Below, piece by piece: positions 27,434-37,066 of a stretch of DNA of 64,000 bases. Each line of letters begins with the position of its first letter. Position 1 is the first letter of the stretch. This DNA is from Onstottus_B arcticum (lineage in GTDB: Bacteria; Acidobacteriota; Blastocatellia; UBA7656). The DNA is taken from the NCBI GenBank assembly GCA_038040485.1, contig JBBPIE010000016.1:1-64000 (forward strand), given 5' to 3'. Position numbers and translations under genes: made by a program. Below the pieces are notes generated by a model. That model saw nothing but the letters and a program-made list of their open reading frames with translations, did no database searches and had not been told where the DNA came from.

Positions 27434-27495
27434 TCTCTCAGGCCGGCCGCGCGGGAGGGTAAGGTCGCTTGCGATCAAGCTACGCGCGAGCGCCT

Positions 27496-28605
27496 CTAAG
27501 GCTGTTGAGCCGCCAGCGCCCGCACCCGTTCCATGCTCTCCTTCATAGCCGGGTCATTGCTCACCGCATAAGCCTTCTCGTAAATCCGCAGTGCCTGCTG
27601 ATACTGCTTGTCGCTCTCGTAGACGTACCCAAGCTCCGACATCGCGGGAATTGAATCGGGCATCAGTTGAATGGTGATCTCGAGCGCCTCCATCGCCTTC
27701 CGCATCTTGCCGCTCCGCGAAAGCGCGATTCCATAAAAGAGCCATGCCTGCCCGTTCGAGGCATCGGCTCGCGCGAGCTTTTCGAGCGGCGCGATCGCTC
27801 GGTCGAACTGCTTCGCGCCAAGAAACGCGCGGCCTTGGATCCCGGCGGTTTTCTCATCGTCTCGAACCGCTCGAAGCCTCTCGCCGGCTTCGGCCGCTTC
27901 GTTCCACACAGCGGCTGAGTTTGTTTTGCGCGCCCGCCGCATAAGGCTTTCGGTTAACAGCTCGAAGGCCGCGGGGTCCTCGGGGTTGGCCTTGACGGCT
28001 TCTCGAAGCGCGGCCGCCGCACGCACGTCGTCTTCGCGCTTGAAGTAGATCACTCCCTGGTAATAGAGATTCGCCGCGGCGTCCTTCGACTTGTCGGCGC
28101 CCGCCTTGTCTGTTCCGCCGGGAGCGAGCAACGGCAATGCCTCGTCAAAGCGATCGAGAAAAAAGTACGCGCGCGCAAGCGCAGTCCGCGCGCTCGGATC
28201 GACTTCGCGTTTGGCTTTCGTCGTGATCTCGATGTAGCGATTGAGCGGGGCAATCGCTTTCTCATACTGGCTCGACAGAAAGTATGAGACGCCTATTGTG
28301 TACCACGCGCCGGCGATGTCGGTGTTTGAAGGGGATTGAATTTCCAGCAGGTCGATAGCGTGCGAAAGCGGGAGCTCAACCCGTTCGTATCGTTTGAGCT
28401 TGAACTCGCAAAGGCCGATGTAATACCAAGCGCCGGCCGCGGCCGGCTGTTCCTGAGCGATGTCCTCGAACTCGGCGAGAGCACGGCGGAAATCACCTTT
28501 GTTGTAGAGCGCCACGCCTCGATCCCAATCCGACGCTAGAACCGGCGCCGTTATCAGGATAATCAAGAAGGCGATGGCTCGAGGCCTTGCCAAGCTAGCT
28601 CGCAT
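27496..28605 (-). CDS. Secreted TPR-repeat protein
   Basis: A 369-residue protein with an N-terminal signal peptide or anchor (basic residues and then AIAFLIILITAPVLAS). About seven tetratricopeptide-like repeats follow, for example RGVALYNKGDFRRALAEFED, AGAWYTIGVSYFLSSQYEKA and ALSRSGKMRKAMEALEITIQ. It starts at ATG 28605, with a GTG directly before it. It is divergent from efp. It is most likely a periplasmic scaffold; no enzymatic domain is visible. Confidence 0.85.
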   Translation of the reverse strand: MRASLARPRAIAFLIILITAPVLASDWDRGVALYNKGDFRRALAEFEDIAQEQPAAAGAWYYIGLCEFKLKRYERVELPLSHAIDLLEIQSPSNTDIAGAWYTIGVSYFLSSQYEKAIAPLNRYIEITTKAKREVDPSARTALARAYFFLDRFDEALPLLAPGGTDKAGADKSKDAAANLYYQGVIYFKREDDVRAAAALREAVKANPEDPAAFELLTESLMRRARKTNSAAVWNEAAEAGERLRAVRDDEKTAGIQGRAFLGAKQFDRAIAPLEKLARADASNGQAWLFYGIALSRSGKMRKAMEALEITIQLMPDSIPAMSELGYVYESDKQYQQALRIYEKAYAVSNDPAMKESMERVRALAAQQP

Positions 28606-28882
28606 CACGCTGAATTATCGCACGACCAGAAAGGTGAAGCGAAGCGTCCATCACCCGTGACCGAGGCCGTGCCGGTTCGCCCTCGTCAACGGACCAACAA
28701 TGACAAGACACTCGATCTTTCACTCCCGACCACGTCAGCGCGGGACAATGCGAATTCCGGTTGTTGTCGCTATGTTCCCGACACTCAGACTTGCGGCATT
28801 TCCATCCAATCGCCTATTCTCCCAAGTTGGCCCAGGGGCCGGATTTGTGACATACTGACCAACGTTCAGGAAGGAACCTACT

Positions 28883-29440
28883 ATGCAAGCTAATGACATC
28901 CGTCGCGGCATGATAATCATCTATAACGGCGGGCCACATCGCGTCCTCGATTTCCAACATCGCACGCCAGGCAATCTTCGCGCGTTTGTTCAAGCCAAGC
29001 TTCGCAGCCTCAAGAACGGATCTTCAAGCGAAGTCCGATTCAGCTCGACCGAGAACATCGAACGAGCTTCGCTTGAAGATCACGAAATGGAGTACCTTTA
29101 CTCCGACGGCGATATGCACCATTTCATGAACACCGAGACTTATGACCAGATTGGCTTGGACGCCGAAGTGCTGGGTGACGCGACCAACTATTTGACCCAG
29201 GGCACAAAGATCCAGGTCCAGTTCTTCGAAGGCTCGCCCATCGGCGTCGATCTTCCGCCTTCGGTTGAACTGACCGTCATCGAGACCACGCCTGAGCTGA
29301 AAGGCGCGACTGCCTCCAACAGCCCGAAGCCGGCAAAGCTCGAAACCGGCGTGACGGTTCAGGTCCCGCCGTTCGTCAAGGAAGGCGATCGCATCCGCGT
29401 CGATCCCGCAAAGGGCGTCTACCTCGAACGCGCCAAGTAG
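28883..29440 (+). CDS. efp: Elongation factor P with an unusual tip loop
   Basis: A 185-residue, three-domain EF-P that relieves ribosomes stalled on polyproline. All three OB/KOW parts are recognisable: DIRRGMIIIYNGGPHRVLDF, MEYLYSDGDMHHFMNTETYD and the C-terminal ETGVTVQVPPFVKEGDRIRV. The tip of domain I reads RTPGNLRAFVQ; the position that is the modified Lys34 in E. coli (PGKG) or Arg32 in others is Asn. It belongs to a divergent EF-P lineage. AGGAAGGA precedes the ATG. No EpmA, EarP or YmfI-type modification gene is nearby. Confidence 0.93.
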   Translation: MQANDIRRGMIIIYNGGPHRVLDFQHRTPGNLRAFVQAKLRSLKNGSSSEVRFSSTENIERASLEDHEMEYLYSDGDMHHFMNTETYDQIGLDAEVLGDATNYLTQGTKIQVQFFEGSPIGVDLPPSVELTVIETTPELKGATASNSPKPAKLETGVTVQVPPFVKEGDRIRVDPAKGVYLERAK

Positions 29441-29447
29441 AGTGCCG

Positions 29448-29545
29448 AGTCCTGCCTGGGAGCGCAGGCGTCTCGCCTGCCTGGCTCCGCAGTGCGCATG
29501 ATTCGCAAGCATGCAGGCGAGACGCCTGCGCTCCCAGGCAGGACT
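29448..29545. repeat. 33-bp perfect palindrome arms between efp and waaA
   Basis: Left arm 29448-29480 and right arm 29513-29545 are perfect reverse complements around a 32-base loop. Both contain CCTGGGAGCGCAGGC. The same core forms another palindrome at 53655-53748. The right arm ends 14 bases before the waaA start, so a transcript reading through would have a very stable hairpin there; it might end efp transcription. Confidence 0.93.
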
Positions 29546-29559
29546 CAGGACTCCGCCGT

Positions 29560-30957
29560 ATGTATTTGCTCTACAGCTTCGCGCTCGCCCTACTGTTCAT
29601 CCTTCTGCTACCCCGTTTCATCTATCAAGCTCGCAAGCACGGCAAGTACGCCGCCAGCTTCAAACAGCGAATGGGCCGGCTGCCTGACTCGCTTGCCAGC
29701 GACCAGCGCGAGACCATCTGGGTGCATGCAGTGTCAGTCGGTGAATTTCAAGCAGCCCGGCCTTTGATCGAACGCCTGCGCAGCGAGATGCCCGAAGCCC
29801 GCATTGTGGTCTCAACCATCACCCTAACCGGACAGCGGCTGGCGCGCTCGCATTGTCCTTCGCTTATCGATGGGGTGTTCTACTTCCCGTTCGATTGGCG
29901 CTTTGCTGCTAAGCGCGCGCTGATGCACATCAGGCCTTCGCTGGTTGTAATTTTGGAAACCGAGCTTTGGCCTAATTTCCTTCGTGAGTGCCGGCAACTC
30001 GGGGCCTTGACCGTGATGGCCAACGGGCGAATTTCCGACAGGTCGTTTAGCCGCTACAAACGAGTTCGGCCTTTCATAGGGCGTGCGCTGCGAGACGTTT
30101 CGTTGTTGCTGATGCAATCGGAAGCCGACGCCGGGCGCGCGCGGTCACTCGGCGCTCTTGAGATCAGCGTGCGCGTTTGTGGAAACCTGAAATACGAAGC
30201 TGGGATTGGGTTGGGAGTTGGCAAGAACTCATCCTCCACCCGCGCCAACCACCCATCCGCGATCAGCGATCTTGATGCGTTTTCGTCATCGACGCAGGTG
30301 ATAGTCGCCGGGAGCACCGCTCCTGGTGAAGAACAAATACTGCTGGATGCGCTTCGCGAGGTGCGCACGCACACGGGGCTCGAAGACACGAGGCTTGTCA
30401 TCGCGCCACGGCATCCCGAGCGATTTGAAGAGGTCGCGGATTTGATCGCGCGGTCGGGCTTCAAGTTCGCGCGGCGATCGCAGGGATCAACCGCTCACGC
30501 AACTAGCACCGGCGAGAGCAGCGGTTCCTTAACGACAGGGGACGCGAGCGCACCGGGCGCGGCGGATATTGTTCTGCTCGACAGCATCGGAGAACTCTCG
30601 GCCGTCTACTCGCTGGCAGCCGTCGTGTTTGTCGGGGGAAGTCTGGTACCTCGCGGCGGACACAACGTGATCGAACCGGCTGCGTACGCAAAAGCGATTA
30701 TTGTCGGGCCCCACACTGAGAACTTCAAACAGATCGTAGATGACTTCGTGAATGCAGATGCTATCGTGCAACTGAGCGCGGGCGGCGAAGCTCCGATATC
30801 GAGGCTCGCGATCGAGCTTGCGCGGTTGTTGTCCGATCGCGAAGCCGCAGCGCGGTTGGGCGCCAGGGCGGCCGAACTGATCGCGAGCCGCCGCGGCGCA
30901 GTCGACTGCACCGTCGCAGCTATCAAAGAAATCTTCTCCCCGCGACAGCAATCCTGA
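29560..30957 (+). CDS. waaA: 3-deoxy-D-manno-octulosonic acid transferase
   Basis: A 465-residue, membrane-associated GT-B glycosyltransferase that adds KDO to lipid IVA on the cytoplasmic face. It has an N-terminal hydrophobic anchor (LLYSFALALLFILLLPRF), then WVHAVSVGEFQAARPLIERL with the catalytic Glu, LVVILETELWPNFLREC and MANGRISDRSFSRY. The C-terminal half has VIVAGSTAPGEEQ and GGSLVPRGGHNVIEPAAYAK. Its stop overlaps the lpxK start (TGATG). This shows that the organism makes lipopolysaccharide. The ribosome binding site is weak (AGGA) because the palindrome sits just upstream. Confidence 0.95.
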   Translation: MYLLYSFALALLFILLLPRFIYQARKHGKYAASFKQRMGRLPDSLASDQRETIWVHAVSVGEFQAARPLIERLRSEMPEARIVVSTITLTGQRLARSHCPSLIDGVFYFPFDWRFAAKRALMHIRPSLVVILETELWPNFLRECRQLGALTVMANGRISDRSFSRYKRVRPFIGRALRDVSLLLMQSEADAGRARSLGALEISVRVCGNLKYEAGIGLGVGKNSSSTRANHPSAISDLDAFSSSTQVIVAGSTAPGEEQILLDALREVRTHTGLEDTRLVIAPRHPERFEEVADLIARSGFKFARRSQGSTAHATSTGESSGSLTTGDASAPGAADIVLLDSIGELSAVYSLAAVVFVGGSLVPRGGHNVIEPAAYAKAIIVGPHTENFKQIVDDFVNADAIVQLSAGGEAPISRLAIELARLLSDREAAARLGARAAELIASRRGAVDCTVAAIKEIFSPRQQS

Positions 30958-32057
30958 TGATCGCCAAAGACCAAAAGTTGAAGCGCGCTTTATTGTGGCT
31001 GCCTGCAAAGGTGTACGAGCTTGGCGTGCGGCTGCGCGTCGCGGCTTACGAAACTGAGTATTTCAAGGAGAAGCGAGTCGGCGCGACCGTCATCAGCATC
31101 GGCAACATCACCTTGGGCGGAGTTGGGAAAACGCCTATGGTCGAGTTCATCGCTCGCTATCTGAAATCCGAAGGGCACGAGGTCGCGATCCTCACGCGCG
31201 GATACGGCCGAAGATCGCGCGGCATGCAAGTCCTAAACGACCCGCGAGGCGGCCGCTCTTCAGCTCAAGGTTCGCATCGCGAGTTTGGAGATGAACCGCT
31301 GATGCTCGCGCGCGTCTTGCCGGATGTTCCGGTGATCGTCGGCAGCGACAGGTCGGAGAGCGGGCGTTGGGCTGAGAAAGAGCTGAACACGGATGTCCTG
31401 ATTCTTGACGATGCATATCAGCATCTTGGTTTGGCGCGCGACTTGAACGTAGTGCTGATCGACGCAACAGATCCGTTTGGCGGATTCGAGATGGCCCCGT
31501 TCGGCCGCTTGCGAGAACCGCTTTACGGGCTCAAGCGGGCCGACCTCGTGATCATCACCCGTGCGGACCGGCCCTTCGACCAGGCGCAAACCAACGCGAT
31601 CATAAAGCACTTCTGCGGCGCGCAAGTGCCCGTGATGTACGTCTACTCTTCGATCACCGGATTGCGGCATCTGGCGAGCGGCGAGAGATACGAGCTGCGC
31701 GAGTTCAGCGGATGGAACGTTGCTCTGATGTGCGCCATCGGCAACCCGCACGCATTCGCCGACGACATTCTTCAGACAGGGATGAACATCGTCAGCGAGA
31801 ACTTCTTTCGCGACCATCACGTCTTCACGCAGCAAGATTTCGATCGGGTCTTGCAAGCGGCGCGCGACTTGGGAGCCGACGCGATTGTCACAACGGAGAA
31901 AGATGCGGTGAGGCTTGAAGGGCTCGCTCTAGGTGAGTTCCCGCTCTACGCTGCGCCGCTAAAGATCGAAAGCGAAGACGAAGTGCGGTTGAAGAGTTTG
32001 CTTCTGAGAATGGTCAGCGAGGCTGAAACGAAGAGGCGGCGCTCGATTGAAAAGTAG
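30957..32057 (+). CDS. lpxK: Tetraacyldisaccharide 4'-kinase
   Basis: A 366-residue kinase that phosphorylates the lipid A disaccharide at the 4' position. The N terminus has the membrane-binding hydrophobic and basic helix and then VISIGNITLGGVGKTPMVEF, the P-loop variant of LpxK. AILTRGYGR, FGDEPLMLARVLPDVPVIVG and LDDAYQHLGLARDLNVVLID are all conserved. The overlap of one base with waaA indicates translational coupling in a lipid A/core operon. Confidence 0.96.
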   Translation: MIAKDQKLKRALLWLPAKVYELGVRLRVAAYETEYFKEKRVGATVISIGNITLGGVGKTPMVEFIARYLKSEGHEVAILTRGYGRRSRGMQVLNDPRGGRSSAQGSHREFGDEPLMLARVLPDVPVIVGSDRSESGRWAEKELNTDVLILDDAYQHLGLARDLNVVLIDATDPFGGFEMAPFGRLREPLYGLKRADLVIITRADRPFDQAQTNAIIKHFCGAQVPVMYVYSSITGLRHLASGERYELREFSGWNVALMCAIGNPHAFADDILQTGMNIVSENFFRDHHVFTQQDFDRVLQAARDLGADAIVTTEKDAVRLEGLALGEFPLYAAPLKIESEDEVRLKSLLLRMVSEAETKRRRSIEK

Positions 32058-32122
32058 CCCCGCAGTTAGTAACTTCGTGCTGGGTGGGACGCCCCGAAAC
32101 AACAAATCTCGCGATTGGCCGC

Positions 32123-33025
32123 CTACCTCATCCCGCTGTCAAAGTTGATCGTCACGTTGGTGAACTTTCCAGGCAGGACCTTCACCGTCTGCTCCTCACC
32201 TCGCGGGAACTTTCGGCGTTGCTGGTCAGGAGGCAAGCCAATGGTGTATTCGCCGGGCGGAAGCGAGATTCGAAACCGGCCATCAGAGCCGGTTTGAACG
32301 CGCGCCATTTCACGGCCATCGCCGGTACTCAACACAACCAGCGTAGTCTGATAGGGCGCGCTACTTGAGTCGCCCTGCCGGGTTGGTCCCGGATGAGCCG
32401 GACTTATTACAGCTTGTCCCTCTACTCCTGATTCGCCTTGCGGTGTCACTGGCGCACCCCCTCCTACTCGGATCAGTTCTGAACCGCGTAGTTCAAACTC
32501 GGAATCTGGCACATTCCGCGCGCCCGCGTAGACAACGATCCGGCGGTGACCCGCAGGGCCTCCAAGCCTATAACTGCGAATGCCGGGCGTACCGCGCTCG
32601 TCTCTGGCATTGATTTCGACAAACGCCTGTGAACTCCGGTCCCAATGAAATAATCGAAGGATCGCCCCCGGTGACGTGCCCCGCCGGAATAGAGCAATGA
32701 TTTCCGGCACTCCGTCGCCGTCAAGATCGCTAACCTGGACGTTGTTGATATCGGTCGCGGGGAACCGGTCCAGCCAGATGGTGCGAGGTTTTGGGCCGGT
32801 TGTTTCGACGGCCAGCTGAGCGGTCGAGTCGCGGCCGGAGCCGGTCTTCAAGAGTACGACTTGATGAAACCCCCGGGCGCCGGTGAGTTGGCCACGCGCG
32901 ACTACGGTTCTTTTTTTCGAGGGGCTGCTTCGCGGCTCTCGATCGGTCTGCCCGAAAACAGAAACCGCCGACGGCGCCAGTAGCGCCGTCAGCGGAAGAA
33001 ACAATGCAATCAATCTCAGTTTCAT
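32123..33025 (-). CDS. Secreted protein with FG-GAP-like and carboxypeptidase-regulatory-like regions
   Basis: A 300-residue protein with a signal peptide (MKLRLIALFLPLTALLAPSA). Residues about 50-110 contain a VSDLDGDGVPEIIALFRRG segment like an FG-GAP/VCBS calcium-binding blade. The C-terminal 75 residues (QTGSDGRFRISLPPGEYTIG, then VKVLPGKFTNVTINF) form a CarboxypepD_reg-like beta sandwich. ATG 33025 is preferred over a GTG nine bases upstream because AGGGTGAAG is well placed for it. It is probably cell-surface or periplasmic; no enzymatic function is evident. Confidence 0.75.
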   Translation of the reverse strand: MKLRLIALFLPLTALLAPSAVSVFGQTDREPRSSPSKKRTVVARGQLTGARGFHQVVLLKTGSGRDSTAQLAVETTGPKPRTIWLDRFPATDINNVQVSDLDGDGVPEIIALFRRGTSPGAILRLFHWDRSSQAFVEINARDERGTPGIRSYRLGGPAGHRRIVVYAGARNVPDSEFELRGSELIRVGGGAPVTPQGESGVEGQAVISPAHPGPTRQGDSSSAPYQTTLVVLSTGDGREMARVQTGSDGRFRISLPPGEYTIGLPPDQQRRKFPRGEEQTVKVLPGKFTNVTINFDSGMR

Positions 33026-33078
33026 CGGCTTCACCCTAACGATTCTAACAGGCGATGCCGAATGGGGAACACTCTGAT

Positions 33079-33507
33079 TCAGCGTCTCCAGCGGTCGCCG
33101 CCCAGTTGGCGCTCTCGCTCCAGTTGCCGGAAGTTGCGAAACCGAAAATCGCGTCCACTGAAGTTCCGATCATCGAAGCGACGATCTCTGAAGCTGCGAT
33201 TCTGCCAGGTACGATTCCCGCGGTACCGATCGTATCGGTCGTATCGGTCATCTTCTCTCTGGCTGTAGACGTACGCACCGCCTCCACCGCCTCCAAGCAC
33301 TCCGCCTATGATCGCGCCCTTCTTGCCGCCGATCAATCCGCCAATCACGGCGCCGGCAGCCGCTCCGCCGGCAACGATGCCGACCTTTGCACCCGTAGAC
33401 AATCCGCGATTCCTGTCGCGATATCTGTATTGCGCGCTCGCAGTCGTCGCTGCAGCCGTCAAAAAAACAATTGCCAAAACCATTGCGCTGAGTTTCCTGG
33501 TCATCAT
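33079..33507 (-). CDS. Exported glycine-zipper protein
   Basis: A 142-residue protein. The signal peptide (KLSAMVLAIVFLTAAATTAS) ends before AQYRYRDRN. A glycine-zipper two-helix region follows (AKVGIVAGGAAAGAVIGGLI and GAIIGGVLGGGGGGAYVYSQ), and then a long Arg/Asp/Phe-rich tail that ends RQLGGDRWRR. GGAGG lies 8 nt before the first of two ATG codons; the frame is open 77 codons upstream without support. Glycine-zipper proteins often associate with the outer membrane or cell wall. Low-complexity Arg-rich tails are common in this group. Confidence 0.8.
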   Translation of the reverse strand: MMTRKLSAMVLAIVFLTAAATTASAQYRYRDRNRGLSTGAKVGIVAGGAAAGAVIGGLIGGKKGAIIGGVLGGGGGGAYVYSQREDDRYDRYDRYRGNRTWQNRSFRDRRFDDRNFSGRDFRFRNFRQLERERQLGGDRWRR

Positions 33508-33718
33508 CTCTTTGTCCTCCAGTTCCGGCGGCATCCGTGCCGCACGCTGATGAATAGGGCAATGCCCGTGCCAATGGGTATCACGGTGGCGCCGTGCTGC
33601 AACTGTGACGATTGGGAAGGTTAAGATTTCCCGCCTGAAAGTTGTCTGTCGAATTGCAAACGATTTGGGGTGGTATGCGACTATAGAGTGACTCTGCCGG
33701 CCCTGCGTCCCTGACAGA

Positions 33719-33804
33719 AAAGGACGTAAAGGACGCAAAGGACCTAAAGGACGCCACAGGACATTTTTTGGGTCCTTCAGGTCCTTTGCGTCCTTTTGTG
33801 TCCT
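33719..33804 (-). terminator. 9-mer array palindrome after mdh, terminator candidate
   Basis: AAAGGACGT-type nonamers repeated four times face the complementary GTCCTTTGC words around an ATTTTTTGGG loop. On the minus strand, just downstream of the mdh stop, the transcript would form a long hairpin followed by TTTTCTGTC. It belongs to the word-repeat type seen elsewhere in the window. Confidence 0.6.
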
Positions 33805-34734
33805 TTAGTGACCAAGCACGTTGACCAACTCCTGAACTGCCGCCGCCGAACGTTGCAGCGCCGCTCGCTCGTCGGTCAACAAATTGATCTGAATGATCTC
33901 TTCTATTCCGCGCTCACCAAGCTTAACCGGAACCCCGACGTACAAGCCGTTGATCCCATACTCGCCTTCCAGATAAGCCGCGCAGGGAAGAATCTTCTTC
34001 TTGTCTTTTAGAATTGCCTCGGTCATCTCGACCGCTGCTGCTGACGGCGCATAATAAGCCGAGCCGGTCTTCAACAAGCTGACGATCTCAGCGCCGCCGT
34101 TTGCCGTGCGGGTGACTATCTGATCTATCTTTTCTTTCGACAGCAAGTCGGGCAAAGGAATGCCGGCGACTGTCGAGTAGCGCGGCAACGGGACCATCGT
34201 GTCTCCGTGACCGCCAAGCACGAACGCGGTGACGTTCTCGACCGACACGTTCAACGCTTCGGCGATAAAGCAACGCATGCGCGCCGAGTCCAACACTCCC
34301 GCCATTCCAATTACCCGTTCCTTTGGCAACCCCGACTTCTTCAGCGCGACGTGACACATCGCATCCAGCGGGTTTGACACGATGATCAGGATGGGGTTCC
34401 GCGAATGCTTCATTATCTCTTCGGTGACCGAGCCGACGATTCCGGCGTTGGTCTTGAGCAGATCATCGCGACTCATCCCCGGCTTGCGCGCAAGCCCCGA
34501 CGTGATTATCACGACGTCCGAGTTAGCGGTTTCCTTGTATCCGTTTGTCCCGACAAGCCGCGAGTCGTAGCCTTCGATTGGCGCGGTCTCCGCCAGGTCG
34601 AGCGCTTTGCCCTGAGGCATGCCTTCAATGATGTCCACAAGCACGACGTCTCCCAGTTCTTTGTCGGCCAGCCGTTGAGCTGCGGTCGCTCCGACGTTGC
34701 CTGCTCCAACGACTGTTATCTTCTTTCTAGCCAT
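33805..34734 (-). CDS. mdh: Malate dehydrogenase (LDH-like type)
   Basis: A 309-residue NAD-dependent enzyme that interconverts malate and oxaloacetate. The dinucleotide loop is VVGAGNVGATAA and the NAD-binding acid is in VLVDIIEGMPQG. GLARKPGMSRDDLL carries the two Arg residues that select a dicarboxylate, VSNPLDAM follows, and GGHGDTMVPL holds the catalytic His. The length and sequence are those of the bacterial LDH-like MDH. It would link the glyoxylate bypass and the TCA cycle. It is a single gene with its own terminator-like hairpin. Confidence 0.96.
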   Translation of the reverse strand: MARKKITVVGAGNVGATAAQRLADKELGDVVLVDIIEGMPQGKALDLAETAPIEGYDSRLVGTNGYKETANSDVVIITSGLARKPGMSRDDLLKTNAGIVGSVTEEIMKHSRNPILIIVSNPLDAMCHVALKKSGLPKERVIGMAGVLDSARMRCFIAEALNVSVENVTAFVLGGHGDTMVPLPRYSTVAGIPLPDLLSKEKIDQIVTRTANGGAEIVSLLKTGSAYYAPSAAAVEMTEAILKDKKKILPCAAYLEGEYGINGLYVGVPVKLGERGIEEIIQINLLTDERAALQRSAAAVQELVNVLGH

Positions 34735-34832
34735 GTTTCCTCCATGAGTCCGTCTCGCACTCGAATGATTTGTTTGATTGCGGCGAGCGGATCGAAATTC
34801 TATATGACGGCCCGGGATCGTCCAAGCCGAGC

Positions 34833-36734
34833 TTATCCGCCGACGTGAATCGCGGGTCTCTTCTCGGGGTCGGGCTCGGCCTGGCGCAACACCTCGCGCG
34901 TGACGGGCGCCGTCTCGCCTTCTCCGAAGATCAGGTACTTGAGCAGGTGCTTGATCGGTTTGCCTTCGCTCCAGGCGAAGTAGGCGTGCGGGATCTTGCC
35001 GGTCGTGTCGCGCAGGTAGAGCAGAAAAGCGGCGATCGCGTTCGGCACCGCCGCGCTCTTACCTCTGAGCACGCGGTAGCCGTCTACCATAACGCCGCTA
35101 ATGCGAAGCACGTCGGTGAACTCGGACGCGTCGCCGAGCTCGATTTCGAGGAACAGTATCGGATCGCCTTTTGGAATGTGGTTGTCTTCGCGCTGCTCTT
35201 TTTCTTTAAATTTGTACTCGCGCGCCTCGCCTGCCTGCCGCTTGTTGGCAACTATTCGAAATTCGTAACCGCTCGCTTCATCGATGAAAGCTCGAGCGGT
35301 CTCGTCAAGCTCCACTCGCTCGACGCGCAGTTCGGTCGTACGCAGAGCCCTCGAGACGAACGACGCGACGACGATCGCCGCGATAAAGAACGAAGCGATC
35401 TTTATGCCTTCCGGCCGCTCGATTATGTTGAGCACAGTTGTGTACGCGAACACCAGCGAGATAACCAGAAACAACCAACCATGCCGCCGAAGGCGAAAGG
35501 CTGAGAGCGTCACCGCTACCGCGCCCGACGTCATCAGCACCAACACGCCGGTCGCATAAGCTCCGCCCTGCGCTTCAACGTCCGCCTTGAAGATCAACGT
35601 CACCGCAAACGCGATCGAGGTGAAAACCAGCACAAGCGGTCTGACCGCGGAAGCCCACATAGGCGCCATACCGTACCGGGGCAAGTATCGCGGAACGATG
35701 TTCAGCAGTCCCGCCATCGCCGAAGCGCCGGCAAACGCCAGAATGAGAATGGTACTGACATCGTAGAGCGTGCCGAAACCGTGCCCCAGATACTCGTGCG
35801 CGAGGTACGCAAGAGCCCGGCCGTTAGCCTCGCCGCCCTCCGCGAACTCCGCCGCCGGGATCAGCATCGTGGTCACAAGGCTGCTCGCAATCAGCATAAC
35901 GCTCATGATCAGCGCGGCTGTGCGCAGCAGCTTGCGAGAATTGGCGATTCTGCCCACGGGATGCTCTTCTGTGTCGGAGTCGTATCCCTTGACCAGCGGC
36001 ATCACCACCACGCCGGTCTCGAATCCCGAAAGTCCCAGCGCGAGTTTGGGGAACACGATCAACGCCACGCCGATCATCGCAAGCGGACTCCCGTGGCCGC
36101 TGACCAGTGCGTGCTTCCATTCGGGAATCGCCAGTGGATGCGTTGCAATCTCGTAGAACCCCACTGACATCACGACGCAATTCAACAGCAGGTAAGTCGC
36201 AACCAGCAGGATCGCAACGCCGATCGCTTCCTTGAACCCTTTGAGAAAAATCCCGCACAGAAGCGCTATCAAAACCAGCGTGACTACAATCCGGTTGTGC
36301 ATGAACTGAGGCGTGAAAGGGTTCTCGACGATGTGCGCCGTTGCGTCGGCAGCCGAGAGCGTGATGGTGATGATGAAGTCGGTGGCGACGAACCCCAACA
36401 GCACAAGCACAAAGAGCTTTGCTTGCCATCCCGGGAGCAAGTGTTCGAGCATCGCGATCGAACCGTCGCCGTGCGGGCTCTCCGCGGCAACTCGATTGTA
36501 GATCGGGAGCGCGCCCAGCAGCGTCAGCAAGACCAACACCAGCGTGGCTATTGGCGCGAGCGCGCCTGCCGCGAGAAACGCGATGCCAGGTTGATACCCT
36601 AGCGTCGAAAAGTAGTCGACGCCGGTCAGACACATTACCTGCCACCAGGCGTGCTGATGTCCCCTTGCCTTCGGGCCTGTCAGCTTGGGCGCTTCACCCT
36701 TCAGCACCCATCTTTTGAAAGCGCTCTCAGCCAT
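34833..36734 (-). CDS. APC-superfamily permease
   Basis: A 633-residue inner-membrane protein. The first about 430 residues hold around twelve hydrophobic segments with amino acid/polyamine/organocation features (VDYFSTLGYQPGIAFLAAGA, SPHGDGSIAMLE, LALGLSGFETGVVVMPLV). The last 170 residues are a soluble cytoplasmic domain (EYKFKEKEQREDN, ILFLEIELGD, HLLKYLIFGEGE), longer than in most members. The initiation codon is uncertain: ATG 36734 is used, and a GTG at 36755 is possible. The substrate (amino acid or K+) cannot be read from the sequence. Confidence 0.85.
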   Translation of the reverse strand: MAESAFKRWVLKGEAPKLTGPKARGHQHAWWQVMCLTGVDYFSTLGYQPGIAFLAAGALAPIATLVLVLLTLLGALPIYNRVAAESPHGDGSIAMLEHLLPGWQAKLFVLVLLGFVATDFIITITLSAADATAHIVENPFTPQFMHNRIVVTLVLIALLCGIFLKGFKEAIGVAILLVATYLLLNCVVMSVGFYEIATHPLAIPEWKHALVSGHGSPLAMIGVALIVFPKLALGLSGFETGVVVMPLVKGYDSDTEEHPVGRIANSRKLLRTAALIMSVMLIASSLVTTMLIPAAEFAEGGEANGRALAYLAHEYLGHGFGTLYDVSTILILAFAGASAMAGLLNIVPRYLPRYGMAPMWASAVRPLVLVFTSIAFAVTLIFKADVEAQGGAYATGVLVLMTSGAVAVTLSAFRLRRHGWLFLVISLVFAYTTVLNIIERPEGIKIASFFIAAIVVASFVSRALRTTELRVERVELDETARAFIDEASGYEFRIVANKRQAGEAREYKFKEKEQREDNHIPKGDPILFLEIELGDASEFTDVLRISGVMVDGYRVLRGKSAAVPNAIAAFLLYLRDTTGKIPHAYFAWSEGKPIKHLLKYLIFGEGETAPVTREVLRQAEPDPEKRPAIHVGG

Positions 36735-36861
36735 AGCTTTCAATGCCGGCGTCACTCAATGCGAGCTGAGCCAGGGCAGCGCTCTTAACCAGGTTCGGAT
36801 AGGTTTCCATGTTGTGGCTGGCAAAACTCATTGAGCCGGCGCAGGCGCGCCTGAAGCTCGG

Positions 36862-36999
36862 TCAGATCAAAGGCGCCATATCCCGGCAGAGCGAGAGGTA
36901 GACGTTCACGCTCTGTTCGATTGTGAGCTGCTCGTCAGAACGGCGCTCTTCGCGCGCGACTTCATCCCCGCCTTCGCGTAGTGTCTTCAAGTCCCGCAT
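36862..36999 (-). CDS. Small 45-residue ORF, unrecognised, possibly frameshifted
   Basis: ATG 36999 reads MRDLKTLREGGDEVAREERR and then TIEQSVNVYLSLC before a stop. A perfect TATAAT (37012-37017) lies only 12 bases upstream, which would make it nearly leaderless. In another frame the sequence continues YGAFDLTELQARLRRLNEF, which also looks protein-like, so a one-base shift may have split a slightly longer gene. Confidence 0.35.
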   Translation of the reverse strand: MRDLKTLREGGDEVAREERRSDEQLTIEQSVNVYLSLCRDMAPLI

Positions 37000-37066
37000 A
37001 CGAGTTGGATTATACCAGTTCTTTCTTTGAGGCGATGCGAGAAGGCGCGTCGCCGACTATTCCTAA

